64,000 nucleotides of DNA, taken from positions 1,418,001-1,482,000 of the forward strand of contig NZ_CP049740.1 of assembly GCF_011100465.1 (NCBI RefSeq). Direction: 5' to 3'. Positions 1 through 8,979 of the stretch are shown piece after piece (position 1 is the first letter of the stretch; each line of letters begins with the position of its first letter). The position numbers were made by a program, and so were the translations under genes. Under the pieces are notes generated by a model. The model ran no database searches. It was not told the DNA's origin and saw nothing but the letters and a program-made list of their open reading frames with translations. This stretch comes from Jeotgalibaca arthritidis (GTDB lineage Bacteria > Bacillota > Bacilli > Lactobacillales > Aerococcaceae).

Positions 1-2
1 TA

Positions 3-575
3 TATGAAGAAATTTTTTCTGAACGCTTCGAGGCCAACACAGAATTATTGACATTTAAAGAAAAAGGGGACTGGGAACGACAGTTTGCTGAGGAGAGTAT
101 GGAAGCAGGCTACATTAACTTGATTACATTTATCGATACAATCGATAAACAATTCTCCGATACTTTGGAAATATTGGATTTAGTAACGGTGGTCTTGATT
201 ATCTCAGCTGCAGCCCTAGCCTTTATCGTCCTTTATAATTTGACCAATGTGAATGTATCAGAACGGATTAGAGAATTATCAACGATTAAGGTGCTCGGTT
301 TTTATCATACGGAAGTAAGCATGTATATTTATCGCGAAACACTTATTTTAAGTTTACTAGGGATTTTAGCTGGATTTGGACTGGGCCGTTTACTAACCGT
401 AGTCATCCTAGGTATGGTTGAAGTGGACTTTATGCTCTTCCCAATTACCATCTCATTGTCGAGTTATCTCTATTCTTTCTTGTTGACCATTCTATTTTCT
501 ATGATTGTTATGGTCATTATGCACTATAAATTAAAACATGTTGATATGATTGAGGCGCTCAAGTCAGTTGAGTAG
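3..575 (+). CDS. FtsX/MacB-type ABC transporter permease, C-terminal part
   Basis: The frame is open to the left edge of the window, so the gene is truncated at its 5' end; an internal TTG at 48 is not a credible start. About 190 residues remain. They contain three hydrophobic segments (roughly bases 180-240, 335-425 and 450-520) and end in the sequence MIEALKS-E. This three-helix C-terminal FtsX domain, with the pattern of charged loop 'ERIRELSTIKVLG' after the first helix, is typical of permeases of MacB/LolCDE/bacteriocin-export-type ABC transporters. The ATPase partner must lie outside the window. The substrate cannot be told. Confidence 0.88.
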   Translation, partial: YEEIFSERFEANTELLTFKEKGDWERQFAEESMEAGYINLITFIDTIDKQFSDTLEILDLVTVVLIISAAALAFIVLYNLTNVNVSERIRELSTIKVLGFYHTEVSMYIYRETLILSLLGILAGFGLGRLLTVVILGMVEVDFMLFPITISLSSYLYSFLLTILFSMIVMVIMHYKLKHVDMIEALKSVE

Positions 576-585
576 TTGTCTAAGA

Positions 586-620
586 AATGGAGTTAGTTGC
601 TTGCTAGCTCCATTTTTTTT
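586..620 (+). terminator. Rho-independent terminator after the permease gene
   Basis: An 11-bp inverted repeat (AATGGAGTTAG / CTAGCTCCATT, with one mismatch) is followed by a run of T. It sits 11 bases after the permease stop codon. Confidence 0.85.
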
Positions 621-708
621 AAAAATGAAAGAAAAGATGATTTTCAAAATGAAAAGGAGGAGGAAATTGACTTTTTGATAGAAAAAAAGAAAAAGGTTCA
701 AAAACAGG

Positions 709-780
709 TTGCTTAAATTGTCAGAATATTCTATACTATGAACATTAAAAATTAAGGAGAAAAAAGAAATTCTCCTAATT
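709..780 (+). promoter_or_regulatory. liv operon promoter and 5' leader hairpin
   Basis: TTGCTT (709-714), a 17-base spacer and TATACT (732-737) form a plausible sigma-A promoter. The transcribed leader then has an inverted repeat, AATTAAGGAGAA / TTCTCCTAATT (750-780), without a strong T run. The stem contains an AGGAG that is not the SD of livJ (which is at 821-825). It may be a 5' stabilising hairpin or a weak attenuator; this is inference. Confidence 0.5.
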
Positions 781-832
781 TTATAAACTATCAACAGCAA
801 AGATGAACTGCGTTGAACATGGAGGAATATAT

Positions 833-1996
833 ATGAAGAAAAAGTTTTGGTTAGGACTAGCATCTACAGTGCTATTGGCTGCATGTGGAAACGGGGCAGA
901 TTCTGATTCATCAAATGGTGGGGCAGCAGATGCGTCAGGCGCAGTAATTGGTGGTAACTTTGAATTATCAGGCGGTGCAAGTGCATACGGTACGCCAATG
1001 GATCAAGGTGTAAAACTTGCTGTTGAAAACATTAATGATGCTGGTGGTGTCTTAGGTGAAGACGTTACTTACATCAGCTATGACAACAAAACAGAACCTC
1101 AAGAAGCAGCCAGTGTTGCGACTCGTTTAGCAACAGAAGACAATGTTTCAGCAATCATCGGACCTGCAACAACAGGTGATGCGAATGCTCAAACACCAGC
1201 TGTAACGCGTGCAGGTGTGCCAGCGATTTTACCAGCTGCAACAGGTGACTCTGTAACGAAAGACGGCGAAACAGTATGGGAATATATTTTCCGTGTTTGT
1301 TTCCAAGATTCATTCCAAGGAGAAGTTTTAGCTAACTTTGCTCAAAACAATCTATCTGCTACAAAAGCAGTTATTGTTGTTGATAACTCAACTGACTATG
1401 GTGTGGGATTAGCAGATGCCTTTAAAGATGTCTTCACGGGTGAGATTGTCCAAGAAGAAGTATTCTCAACGGGAGATACTGACTTCCAAGCGATTTTAAC
1501 AAATATCCGTAACTTAGACTACGACGTTATTTTTATCCCAGGTTACTATGAAGAAGCTGGTTTGATTATCAAACAAGCTCGTGAAATGGGAATTGAACAA
1601 CCTATTTTAGGACCAGACGGTTTTGCTAACTCAGTATTGGTTGAATTAGCAGGCGCTCAAAATGTGAACGATGTGTACTATACAGGACACTTCACACCAA
1701 ATAGCGATGACCAAAAAGTAAAAGACTTCTTAGCAGAATATGAAGAAACTTACGGTGTAGCGGCTGACTCATTTGCAGCCTTGGCTTACGACGCAGCTAA
1801 CTTAGCATTTGCAGCAATGGAAGCAGCTGGATCAACTGATCCTCAAGATGTAACAGATGCGCTAACAACAATTACAGACTTTGAAGGTATTACAGGAACA
1901 TTCTCATTGGATGAAAACCATAATCCAATTAAAAACACATTCGTTATCGAGCTTCAAGAAGGTGTTGAAGTAGCGAATACAGTTGTAGAACCATAG
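833..1996 (+). CDS. livJ: Branched-chain amino acid ABC transporter, substrate-binding lipoprotein
   Basis: The 387-residue product starts at ATG 833, eight bases after GGAGG at 821-825; a longer in-frame start at 803 has no SD. The signal peptide ends in the lipobox LLAAC (Cys18), so the mature protein is lipid-anchored outside the membrane. The rest is a two-lobed periplasmic-binding-protein type I fold of the Leu/Ile/Val-binding family (Peripla_BP_6), full length for the family. It would deliver branched-chain amino acids to the LivHM channel. It is the first gene of livJ-H-M-G-F, and a terminator-like hairpin follows it, which usually gives the binding protein a higher dose than the membrane parts. 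The exact amino acid specificity is inferred from family only. Confidence 0.93.
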   Translation: MKKKFWLGLASTVLLAACGNGADSDSSNGGAADASGAVIGGNFELSGGASAYGTPMDQGVKLAVENINDAGGVLGEDVTYISYDNKTEPQEAASVATRLATEDNVSAIIGPATTGDANAQTPAVTRAGVPAILPAATGDSVTKDGETVWEYIFRVCFQDSFQGEVLANFAQNNLSATKAVIVVDNSTDYGVGLADAFKDVFTGEIVQEEVFSTGDTDFQAILTNIRNLDYDVIFIPGYYEEAGLIIKQAREMGIEQPILGPDGFANSVLVELAGAQNVNDVYYTGHFTPNSDDQKVKDFLAEYEETYGVAADSFAALAYDAANLAFAAMEAAGSTDPQDVTDALTTITDFEGITGTFSLDENHNPIKNTFVIELQEGVEVANTVVEP

Positions 1997-2027
1997 AAAT
2001 AAAGATTATTATTGTTAATGCTTTTCG

Positions 2028-2064
2028 AAAGGAGGCTAGGACATCTGTCTCAGCCTCCTTTTCT
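2028..2064 (+). terminator. Intercistronic attenuator/terminator between livJ and livH
   Basis: Perfect 10-bp stem AAAGGAGGCT (2028-2037) / AGCCTCCTTT (2052-2061) followed by a short T-rich stretch. The poor T run suggests partial termination, allowing read-through into the permease genes. Confidence 0.7.
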
Positions 2065-2103
2065 GCGGAAAGTATCATTAAAAAGAAAAAAAGAGGTGTC
2101 ATT

Positions 2104-2982
2104 ATGGAGAGCTTTATCCAGCAGATGATAAACGGAGTCTCACTGGGAAGCATCTACGCGCTAATCGCACTTGGATACACCATGGTGTACGGTATTATTA
2201 AATTGATTAACTTTGCACACGGTGATATTTACATGGTCGGTGCTTATGTTGGTTATAGCTTAATTAGTAATGTTGGGCTTAGTCTTGTACCAGCGCTTAT
2301 TCTATCCATGTTATTTTGTGCGATTCTAGGTGTTTTGATTGAGAAGGTGGCTTACAAACCACTAAGAGGAGCAACGCGAATTGCGACTTTAATTACCGCA
2401 ATCGGGGTTTCTTATTTATTACAGAACTTGATGATTTACTTTATGGGAGCAGGGAGAAGAGCCTTCCCATCTGCTTTAGAAAATCACATTTTTAAATTTG
2501 GTAACATCGCTATTAATAGCCAACAAATTACCATTATTTTAACAACTATTTTCTTGATGATTGCTTTACAAGTCATTATTAAATACACCAAAATGGGTAA
2601 AGCCATGCGTGCGGTTAGTACCGATATGGATGCTGCCCAATTAATGGGGATTAATGTGGATAATGTCATTTCCTTTACCTTTATTTTAGGATCTGCCTTA
2701 GCAGGTGCAGCAGGAGTATTAGTTGGTATTTACTATAATTCAATTAATCCACTTATGGGTGTGACACCCGGTTTGAAAGCCTTCGTAGCAGCTGTGTTTG
2801 GCGGTATCGGTATTGTACCGGGTGCCATGGTTGGTGGCTACTTAATTGGTGTCATTGAAACAATGGTTAGTGCTTACGGTGGGTCAATGTATAAAGATGC
2901 AGTTGTTTACCTCATCTTGATTATTATCCTTATTGTGAAGCCATCTGGTATCTTCGGCAAGAATACAAAAGAGAAAGTGTAG
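2104..2982 (+). CDS. livH: Branched-chain amino acid ABC transporter permease LivH
   Basis: The 292-residue polytopic membrane protein belongs to the LivH family (BPD_transp_2). The N-terminus IQQMINGVSLGSIYALIALG and the GYTMVYGIIKLINFAHGD segment are hallmark family sequences, and the Gly-rich EAA-like loop GGIGIVPGAMVGG lies near the C-terminus. About eight hydrophobic segments are visible. It pairs with LivM, encoded immediately downstream, to form the membrane channel. The start ATG at 2104 has AGAGGTGTC upstream. Length is normal for the family. Confidence 0.95.
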   Translation: MESFIQQMINGVSLGSIYALIALGYTMVYGIIKLINFAHGDIYMVGAYVGYSLISNVGLSLVPALILSMLFCAILGVLIEKVAYKPLRGATRIATLITAIGVSYLLQNLMIYFMGAGRRAFPSALENHIFKFGNIAINSQQITIILTTIFLMIALQVIIKYTKMGKAMRAVSTDMDAAQLMGINVDNVISFTFILGSALAGAAGVLVGIYYNSINPLMGVTPGLKAFVAAVFGGIGIVPGAMVGGYLIGVIETMVSAYGGSMYKDAVVYLILIIILIVKPSGIFGKNTKEKV

Positions 2983-2991
2983 GTGAGTCAG

Positions 2992-3981
2992 ATGAAACAA
3001 TTTAATAAATACAATCTGGGTTGGCTTATCCTCACTGTTGTTGCAGCGGTAGCATTGTATATAGGTGTTAGCACACGAACTATTTCTGCCTTTCACCAAA
3101 TCACTTTAGTTTCGATTATGATTAACATTATTTTAGCGGTTGGTTTGAACTTGGTTATCGGTTTTTCTGGACAGTTCTCACTCGGACACGCTGGTTTTAT
3201 GGCCATTGGTGCTTATAGCGGTGCCATTGTTGGCGATAAGGTAGACGGTATTGGCGGTTTCCTACTTGGTTTAGTAGTGGGCGCGGTTCTAGCTATGTTA
3301 GTGGCTTTGATTGTCGGTATTCCAACCTTGCGTTTAAAGGGTGACTATTTGGCTATTGCCACTTTAGGGGTGGCTGAAATTATCCGAATTATTATTATTA
3401 ATATTCCGGATATTACTAATGGTGCACGTGGGATTACTGGTATTGCCTTTCCATTTGATTCGAATACATCCTTTATTATGGTTGCTTTTATCATGGTCGT
3501 TTTATCGACTATCGTAACAGTTAACTATATTAAGAGTAGTCCAGGTCGTGCGACCATTTCTATTCGAGAAGATGAAATTGCAGCAGAATCAATGGGAGTT
3601 AATACGACTCTGTATAAAGTAATTGCTTTTATGATTGGGGCTGCAACGGCGTCTATAGCAGGTTCGTTATATGGGACATTCTTTAGTGTAATCAACCCAA
3701 GTGATTTTACATTCCAACGTTCAGTTGATATTTTAATCATTGTTGTATTTGGCGGTATCGGTAGCGTAACAGGCACATTTGTGGCGGCTGTTGTACTTGG
3801 TATTTTGAATACATCGTTGCAATCCTTTGGAGAGATGCGGATGATTATTTATGCGCTAGCTTTAATTGCGATTATGGTTTTCCGTCCAGGTGGGTTATTG
3901 GGCAACAAAGAGTTTACTATTTCAGCTTTGCTTGATCGTAAAAAACGCCAGCCAAAAACAGATAAGGAGGCAGGACAATGA
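2992..3981 (+). CDS. livM: Branched-chain amino acid ABC transporter permease LivM
   Basis: This second permease subunit has about 329 residues. I chose ATG 2992 because AGGTGAG lies just before it; a GTG at 2983, directly abutting the livH stop, is an in-frame alternative adding three residues. The family motif FSLGHAGFMAIGAYSGA is present near residue 60, and the GGIGSVTGTFVAA loop, which contacts the ATPases, is near residue 255. The protein has many transmembrane helices and ends in a basic tail. It overlaps livG by four bases (ATGA), so the two are translationally coupled. Confidence 0.95.
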   Translation: MKQFNKYNLGWLILTVVAAVALYIGVSTRTISAFHQITLVSIMINIILAVGLNLVIGFSGQFSLGHAGFMAIGAYSGAIVGDKVDGIGGFLLGLVVGAVLAMLVALIVGIPTLRLKGDYLAIATLGVAEIIRIIIINIPDITNGARGITGIAFPFDSNTSFIMVAFIMVVLSTIVTVNYIKSSPGRATISIREDEIAAESMGVNTTLYKVIAFMIGAATASIAGSLYGTFFSVINPSDFTFQRSVDILIIVVFGGIGSVTGTFVAAVVLGILNTSLQSFGEMRMIIYALALIAIMVFRPGGLLGNKEFTISALLDRKKRQPKTDKEAGQ

Positions 3982-4751
3982 GTTTACTAGAAGTAACAGA
4001 TTTAACCAAAAACTTTGGCGGTCTTGCTGCCTTGTCTAACGTCGATTTTCGATTAGAGGAAAATGAATTAGTTGGTTTGATTGGGCCTAACGGTGCTGGG
4101 AAAACGACTTTCTTTAACTTATTGACTGGTGTTTATGTGCCATCAGAAGGGGATATCATCCTAGAGAATGATGGCCAAAAAATAAAATTAAATGGTAAAA
4201 AACCGTTTAAAATTACTGACTTAGGGCTAGCAAGAACGTTTCAAAATATTCGTCTGTTTAAAGATTTGAGTGTCATGGATAATGTTTTAATTGCTTTCCA
4301 TAGTAAAAAAGGTGTGGGTAGCTTACATAGTATTTTCCGAACACCAAAATTTTATCAAAATGAAGAAGCCATGAAAGCAGAAGCATTAGAGCTATTAAAG
4401 ATTTTTCGTTTAGACGGAAAAACAGATACATTAGCCCGCAACTTGCCATATGGTGAACAACGTCGTTTAGAAATTGTTAGAGCGCTAGCAACACAACCGA
4501 AAATTTTATTTTTAGATGAGCCTGCTGCAGGGATGAACCCGCAAGAAACAGCTGAATTAACAGACCTCATTCGTCAAATTCAACAACAGTTCAAAATTAC
4601 GGTTGTTTTAATTGAACACGATATGTCGCTTGTTATGACGGTATGCGAACGCATCTACTGTTTGGAATACGGCCGTTTAATTGCAGAAGGAACCCCTGAA
4701 GATATTCAGAAAAATCCTGCAGTTATTAAAGCTTACTTGGGAGGAGACTAG
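3978..4751 (+). CDS. livG: Branched-chain amino acid ABC transporter ATPase LivG
   Basis: A 257-residue ABC ATPase. Walker A GPNGAGKTT is at residues 36-44, the signature is LPYGEQ (156-161, a LivG-type variant of LSGGQ), and Walker B is LFLDEP (177-182) followed by the LivG-typical AAGMNP. The C-terminus has the BCA_ABC_TP extension (EGTPEDIQKNPAVIKAYLG), which also marks the family. It powers LivHM together with LivF. SD GGAGG lies at 3965-3969 within the end of livM. Confidence 0.96.
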   Translation: MSLLEVTDLTKNFGGLAALSNVDFRLEENELVGLIGPNGAGKTTFFNLLTGVYVPSEGDIILENDGQKIKLNGKKPFKITDLGLARTFQNIRLFKDLSVMDNVLIAFHSKKGVGSLHSIFRTPKFYQNEEAMKAEALELLKIFRLDGKTDTLARNLPYGEQRRLEIVRALATQPKILFLDEPAAGMNPQETAELTDLIRQIQQQFKITVVLIEHDMSLVMTVCERIYCLEYGRLIAEGTPEDIQKNPAVIKAYLGGD

Positions 4752-4753
4752 CA

Positions 4754-5458
4754 ATGCTGAAAGTAAATAATCTGTCCGTCCAATATGGCATGATTCAAGC
4801 TGTTAAAGATGTCTCTTTCGAAGTGAATGAAGGAGAAATTGTCACACTAATCGGTGCAAACGGTGCTGGGAAATCAACCATTCTACGTACTCTGTCTGGG
4901 CTAGTTCGTCCAACAGCTGGTAGCATTGAATATTTAGGACAAGACATTACCAAAACACCTGCTCGTAAAATTGTAGAACGACGTCTCATCCAAGTACCAG
5001 AAGGCCGTCATGTTTTCAAAGGGCTAACGGTCCAAGAAAACTTAGATTTAGGTGCCTTTACACGAAAAGGAAAAGATGGTTTAAAAGAAGATTTAGATAA
5101 AATTTTTGAACGTTTCCCTATTTTAGCAGAACGTCGTAATCAGGATGCGTCAACCCTATCAGGTGGCGAGCAACAAATGTTAGCGATGGGACGTGCCTTA
5201 ATGTCTCAACCTAAATTGTTGTTACTCGATGAGCCCTCAATGGGACTAGCGCCAATCTTTATTAAAGAAATCTTTCGAATTATTCAAGATATTCAAAAGC
5301 AAGGAACAACTATTTTACTAATTGAGCAAAATGCCAAAGTGGCTTTGGAAATTGCGAGCCGCGGATACGTGCTTGAAACAGGCAAAGTGGTCTTGTCGGA
5401 TACAGGAGAAAACTTGTTGAAGAGCGATGAGGTTCAAAAAGCATATCTAGGAGGGTAA
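4754..5458 (+). CDS. livF: Branched-chain amino acid ABC transporter ATPase LivF
   Basis: A 234-residue ABC ATPase. Walker A GANGAGKS is at 34-41, the signature LSGGEQQ at 135-141, and Walker B LLLDEPSMGL at 156-165. The segment PEGRHVFKGLTVQENL is characteristic of LivF. It starts three bases after the livG stop, so it is co-translated with livG. It forms the ATPase heterodimer with LivG. Confidence 0.96.
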   Translation: MLKVNNLSVQYGMIQAVKDVSFEVNEGEIVTLIGANGAGKSTILRTLSGLVRPTAGSIEYLGQDITKTPARKIVERRLIQVPEGRHVFKGLTVQENLDLGAFTRKGKDGLKEDLDKIFERFPILAERRNQDASTLSGGEQQMLAMGRALMSQPKLLLLDEPSMGLAPIFIKEIFRIIQDIQKQGTTILLIEQNAKVALEIASRGYVLETGKVVLSDTGENLLKSDEVQKAYLGG

Positions 5459-5461
5459 TGA

Positions 5462-6118
5462 ATGGATGTCAATAGTTATATGTCAAAAGAGTTAGTTACA
5501 ATTGCTCCAAACACTAAGATTTTAGACGCTTTAGATTTAATGAAAGAAAACAAGATTCACCGCCTACCCGTTGTGGAAGATAATCGTTTAATCGGTTTAA
5601 TTACAGAAGGTGTCATCGGTCGTAATACACCGTCAACGATGACCAGTTTAGATATGCATGAAGTCAACTACTTACTTAATAAGACTAGTGTAGCTGACAT
5701 TATGGAAAAGAAAATCATTACCATTAATAAAGAAGCTTTACTCGAAGAAGCGGCTTTGAAGATGCGCCAAAACAATATCGGTGTGTTACCAGTTGTTGAA
5801 GGCAGTGACCAACTTGTTGGGATCATTACCGAAAAAGATATCTTTGAGGCCTTTATTGATGTATTAGGATTTTACACACCGGGCGTGAGAGTGGTTATTA
5901 ATATTGCTGAAGACCGCAAGGGTGTCCTTGAAGAAGTGACCAATGTTTTTTATGAAGCAGGTATCAGCATCCAACAAGTTGCTGTTTACCGCAAAACCGA
6001 TAAAATTCAAGTCGTGATTCAAGTGGAAAGCGATGATGTAACGGCTATTCAAACGAGCCTAGAAGCTAAAGGCTATGAAATTGGATCTATTATGTATAAA
6101 GAAGCGACAATCGCTTAA
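5462..6118 (+). CDS. CBS-CBS-ACT domain protein (AcuB-like)
   Basis: A 218-residue soluble protein with two CBS motifs (about 7-60, with MKENKIHRLPVVEDNRLIGL; about 76-130, with MRQNNIGVLPVVEG) and a C-terminal ACT domain (about 140-212, starting VRVVINIAEDRKGVLEEV). CBS pairs bind adenine nucleotides and ACT domains usually bind amino acids. The gene starts three bases after livF and ends the operon, so it plausibly senses the transported amino acids or the energy state and tunes the transporter or branched-chain metabolism. The architecture matches B. subtilis AcuB, but an acetoin role is not implied by this context. Confidence 0.85.
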   Translation: MDVNSYMSKELVTIAPNTKILDALDLMKENKIHRLPVVEDNRLIGLITEGVIGRNTPSTMTSLDMHEVNYLLNKTSVADIMEKKIITINKEALLEEAALKMRQNNIGVLPVVEGSDQLVGIITEKDIFEAFIDVLGFYTPGVRVVINIAEDRKGVLEEVTNVFYEAGISIQQVAVYRKTDKIQVVIQVESDDVTAIQTSLEAKGYEIGSIMYKEATIA

Positions 6119-6123
6119 TACTA

Positions 6124-6164
6124 AAAACAGCAGTTTGGGACTTATTCCAGACTGCTGTTTTCTA
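6124..6164 (+). terminator. Terminator of the liv operon
   Basis: AAACAGCAGTTTGG (6125-6138) pairs with CCAGACTGCTGTTT (6147-6160) with one mismatch, followed by TTTCTAATTT. It lies directly after the CBS-ACT gene. Confidence 0.85.
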
Positions 6165-6246
6165 ATTTGGAATGTAAGGGCCTTCATTTGATATGTGGGA
6201 TAATATCAGTATAGTAGAGATAGGCAAAAAGAGAGGAATGACGAAG

Positions 6247-6740
6247 ATGTATCAGACGTTTGAACCAGAACTTGTTTATTTTGCACAAAACGGCTTGTTG
6301 GAAGGTCCAGTATGGGATAGTCAGAATCAACTGCTTTATTTTGTATCCATAACGGATCACGTGATTTATGTTATGAACGAACAGACAAAAGAAATTAGAA
6401 CATACCTCACTTCGGGGCCAGTTGGCGCAGCTGTTCTCTACGGAGAACATGAGTTATTATCTGCTGAAAAAGAGGGTATCTTTAAAATTAATAAAGAGAC
6501 AAGTGAACGAACCTTTTTATGCCAGCCTAATCAGGATGAACGTTTACGCTATAACGATGGTAAGCTTGATCCAAAGGGGCGATTTCTAATCGGTAGCATG
6601 GGCTATAATCAAACGGTTGAAAACGGAGCAAGCCTTTATGTTGCCTAGGTGGCGAACACTTAAACGACCTTTATATTACCACGGCCAAGAAAGACGGCGA
6701 GCCCTTATCAGGTGGTTTGTTTAAAGTGAAACTCAGATAA
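6247..6740 (+). pseudogene. SMP-30/gluconolactonase family gene with internal deletion
   Basis: The N-terminal part (frame from ATG 6247; SD GAGAGGA at 6231-6237) reads as an SMP-30/gluconolactonase/LRE beta-propeller: LEGPVWDSQNQLLYFVS, then RYNDGKLDPKGRFLIGSMG. It stops at 6648, just after ASLYV. In another frame, immediately following (about 6642-6740), is the family's C-terminal blade: CLGGEHLNDLYITTA, then GGLFKV, ending in a stop at 6738-6740. About 110 residues of the middle of a normal ~290-residue protein are missing and the frame changes at the junction. This is best explained by an internal deletion with loss of frame. The function (sugar lactone hydrolase) is presumably lost. Confidence 0.85.
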
Positions 6741-6842
6741 GTCGCTCTTAAATTTTTTTGTAAGAATGAGGCTATAAGCTGTAGGATGCACGCAATGGGT
6801 GTTATAATAGTGACATATCTATAGTTTGAGGAGGCGTTTTGA

Positions 6843-7379
6843 TTGAATCAAGCATTGGTTACGATCGTTCTACATGCTATTAAAGAACAGTATGTGAGTG
6901 AAAAAGCTTTTTATTCTGGACAACTAGGGATCTCATCACAAAGTTGGGATCGTTGGAAAAAAGGAGAACATGGACTGAAACCTGATAATATGCAGATTGT
7001 AGCGAAACTATTTTCTGATTATGAGTGGATGTTAGTCCAAAAGGTATCACGTAACGCAGAGATACTACCAGAAGTAGCGGATGATCCGGTAAGAGAATAT
7101 CAATTCTTAAAGTACCAGATTGCTAAAAAATGGTTGACGACTGGTATAGCTGCTGTAAAATGGAAAAATGTTGAAGAGACTAATACGGATCAACCGATTC
7201 GTAAGCCGTCAGTCACATCTTTACGATTAGAAACAAACTATGATTTTTGGAGTTATAAGGACATTATTGACCTCAGACTTCCAAGTGTTATTCGTCAACA
7301 AATTGAAACAAAGAAAGTGGACTTACTAGAGTGGTTTGAAGATAATGACCCTGATAGTATCCACACATTGCAACCGTAG
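6843..7379 (+). CDS. Putative HTH DNA-binding protein, unknown function
   Basis: The 178-residue product starts at TTG 6843, eight bases after a strong GAGGAGG (6828-6834). A -10 TATAAT is at 6803-6808, with a poor -35. Residues about 15-60 resemble an XRE-like helix-turn-helix (an LGIS turn, then SWDRWKKGEHGLKPDNMQ), followed by a middle and C-terminal region that I cannot assign. It leads a run of genes for two cell-wall hydrolases and an ATP-grasp protein, only 30 bases upstream of the carboxypeptidase gene, so it may regulate them. The family is not recognised with certainty. Confidence 0.7.
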   Translation: MNQALVTIVLHAIKEQYVSEKAFYSGQLGISSQSWDRWKKGEHGLKPDNMQIVAKLFSDYEWMLVQKVSRNAEILPEVADDPVREYQFLKYQIAKKWLTTGIAAVKWKNVEETNTDQPIRKPSVTSLRLETNYDFWSYKDIIDLRLPSVIRQQIETKKVDLLEWFEDNDPDSIHTLQP

Positions 7380-7409
7380 CGAGTCAAGAAATAGAAGAGG
7401 GATTTAAAA

Positions 7410-8288
7410 ATGGCTGGAAAGCATCGACGTAAAAATCGAAAAAGAAATCGAAACAGAAATTATATATTTACGATACTGATTGTTTTACTATTAGGAATTA
7501 CCGTATTGCATTCCTGCCAGAATAAGACAACACCTAATCAAGAAACCGTTATAAATAATAGTCAACAATCCGAAGTGGTTGAAGAAGAAACGAGTCATGA
7601 GTCAATCGACAGCACACTAACTGAGAAGGAACAACTCGAGCAACAACTTGTCCCCACACCAGATGCTAATGTCGATGATTGGAATTTAATGCTCGTTAAT
7701 CGGGAAAACCAACTAAGCGATAATCCGGTCTTTGACCAATATATCACCTATGAAGGCAAACCCATTGATGCTAGAATTGCAGATGCCTATGAACAAATGG
7801 TGGCTGACGGGCGAGCGGCAGGTATGGAATTTATATTAATATCCGGTTACCGCTCGATTGAAAGCCAACAAAGCAACTATGATTCTGTCTATCAAACTTA
7901 TATTAACCAAGGCTATTCAAGTGAAGAAGCGATAAGCAGAACAGAAGCCTATATTGCCTTGCCGCATGCCAGTGAGCATTCGACTGGTTTGGCAGTTGAT
8001 ATTACAGAGCCTACGCTCGCTAGCACAGGAGACGGTTTAGTAGAGGCATTTGAGGAAACAGCTGAGGGACAATGGCTAGCAGAAAATGCAGCCCACTATG
8101 GCTTTATTTTACGTTACCCTAAAGGCAAAGAAGCGATTACCTTTATTGCTTATGAGCCTTGGCACTTCCGCTATGTTGGTGTTGAAAATGCCTTGTATAT
8201 AAAAGAAAATGAGTTAACTTTAGAAGAATACATTGAGATTTTGAAAGAGAATGACGCTATTCAGCAGCAAATCTCCGAATTAGAATAA
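7410..8288 (+). CDS. D-alanyl-D-alanine carboxypeptidase, VanY/LAS family
   Basis: A 292-residue exported peptidase that trims terminal D-Ala from peptidoglycan stem peptides. The N-terminus is very basic (KHRRKNRKRNRNRN), followed by a hydrophobic segment (about 18-35) ending LHSC, so it is membrane-anchored or a lipoprotein; the lipobox is imperfect because of His at -2. An acidic linker (about 45-85) leads to the LAS metallopeptidase domain with SGYRS (145-149), HASEHSTGLAVD (186-197) and EPWHFRYVG (249-257). The zinc ligands would be His190, Asp197 and His252, all present. The next gene is another wall hydrolase. Confidence 0.9.
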   Translation: MAGKHRRKNRKRNRNRNYIFTILIVLLLGITVLHSCQNKTTPNQETVINNSQQSEVVEEETSHESIDSTLTEKEQLEQQLVPTPDANVDDWNLMLVNRENQLSDNPVFDQYITYEGKPIDARIADAYEQMVADGRAAGMEFILISGYRSIESQQSNYDSVYQTYINQGYSSEEAISRTEAYIALPHASEHSTGLAVDITEPTLASTGDGLVEAFEETAEGQWLAENAAHYGFILRYPKGKEAITFIAYEPWHFRYVGVENALYIKENELTLEEYIEILKENDAIQQQISELE

Positions 8289-8321
8289 GCATCACGTGTG
8301 TAAAAAAGCCAGGAGGAAGTA

Positions 8322-8945
8322 ATGGCCAAAAAAAAGATAAAGAGAAGAAGCAAAAAAGAGATTCAAGCATTAAAGAAAAAAATAGTGCAGTTTCTTTTTG
8401 GTGTGTTAATCATTTATATGGCTGGCCATGCTTTAGCTACGCAATTTTCTGCTTTTAGTAGTCAACGCCAGATTGAGAAAACGAGCAATGATGGCGGCTT
8501 TATTGAAACAATTGCCCCCATTGCCCAAGCTATGCAAGATCGCTACGGTGTTCGCGCTAGTTTGAGTATTGCTCAAGCTATACTAGAATCGGATTGGGGT
8601 TCCAGTGATTTAGCTGCTCATTATAATAATCTCTATGGTGTAAAAGGTGGCGAGAATGATTCCGTTGTCGCACTGGAAACACTAGAATTTTACGATGGTG
8701 AGTGGTTAACGATTACCGCTAATTTTAAAGTCTATGAAAATCTGGCGGCTTCGATTGAAGATCATGCTGTATTGATGGTAAATGGGACAAGTTGGAATCA
8801 TGAACTCTACCACGGTGTCATTGAAGCGAATAGCTATGAAGAAGCCGCCCATGCCCTTCGCGAAGCGGGCTATGCAACAGACCCAGACTACCCCCAAAAA
8901 CTGATTCAAGTGATTGAAGAACATGAACTCTATAAATATGATTAA
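8322..8945 (+). CDS. GH73 N-acetylglucosaminidase (peptidoglycan hydrolase), membrane-anchored
   Basis: A 207-residue protein with a basic N-terminus, one transmembrane helix (about 22-40) and a mannosyl-glycoprotein endo-beta-N-acetylglucosaminidase-like domain of GH73/FlgJ type. The catalytic glutamate is Glu89 in AILESDWG, and LAAHYNNLYGVKG, the family's second block, follows. There are no LysM or SH3 wall-binding repeats, so it acts close to the membrane. AGGAGG precedes ATG 8322. It lies 33 bases after the carboxypeptidase gene, suggesting one wall-remodelling operon. Confidence 0.9.
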   Translation: MAKKKIKRRSKKEIQALKKKIVQFLFGVLIIYMAGHALATQFSAFSSQRQIEKTSNDGGFIETIAPIAQAMQDRYGVRASLSIAQAILESDWGSSDLAAHYNNLYGVKGGENDSVVALETLEFYDGEWLTITANFKVYENLAASIEDHAVLMVNGTSWNHELYHGVIEANSYEEAAHALREAGYATDPDYPQKLIQVIEEHELYKYD

Positions 8946-8979
8946 GTTGTAAATGATGACAGGCAATTGAGGTGATAAA

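Noticed and set aside
564-863. Minus-strand open frame of 99 codons with hydrophobic residues
   Set aside because: It overlaps the terminator, the liv promoter and leader. The composition reflects A/T-rich non-coding DNA and it has no SD.
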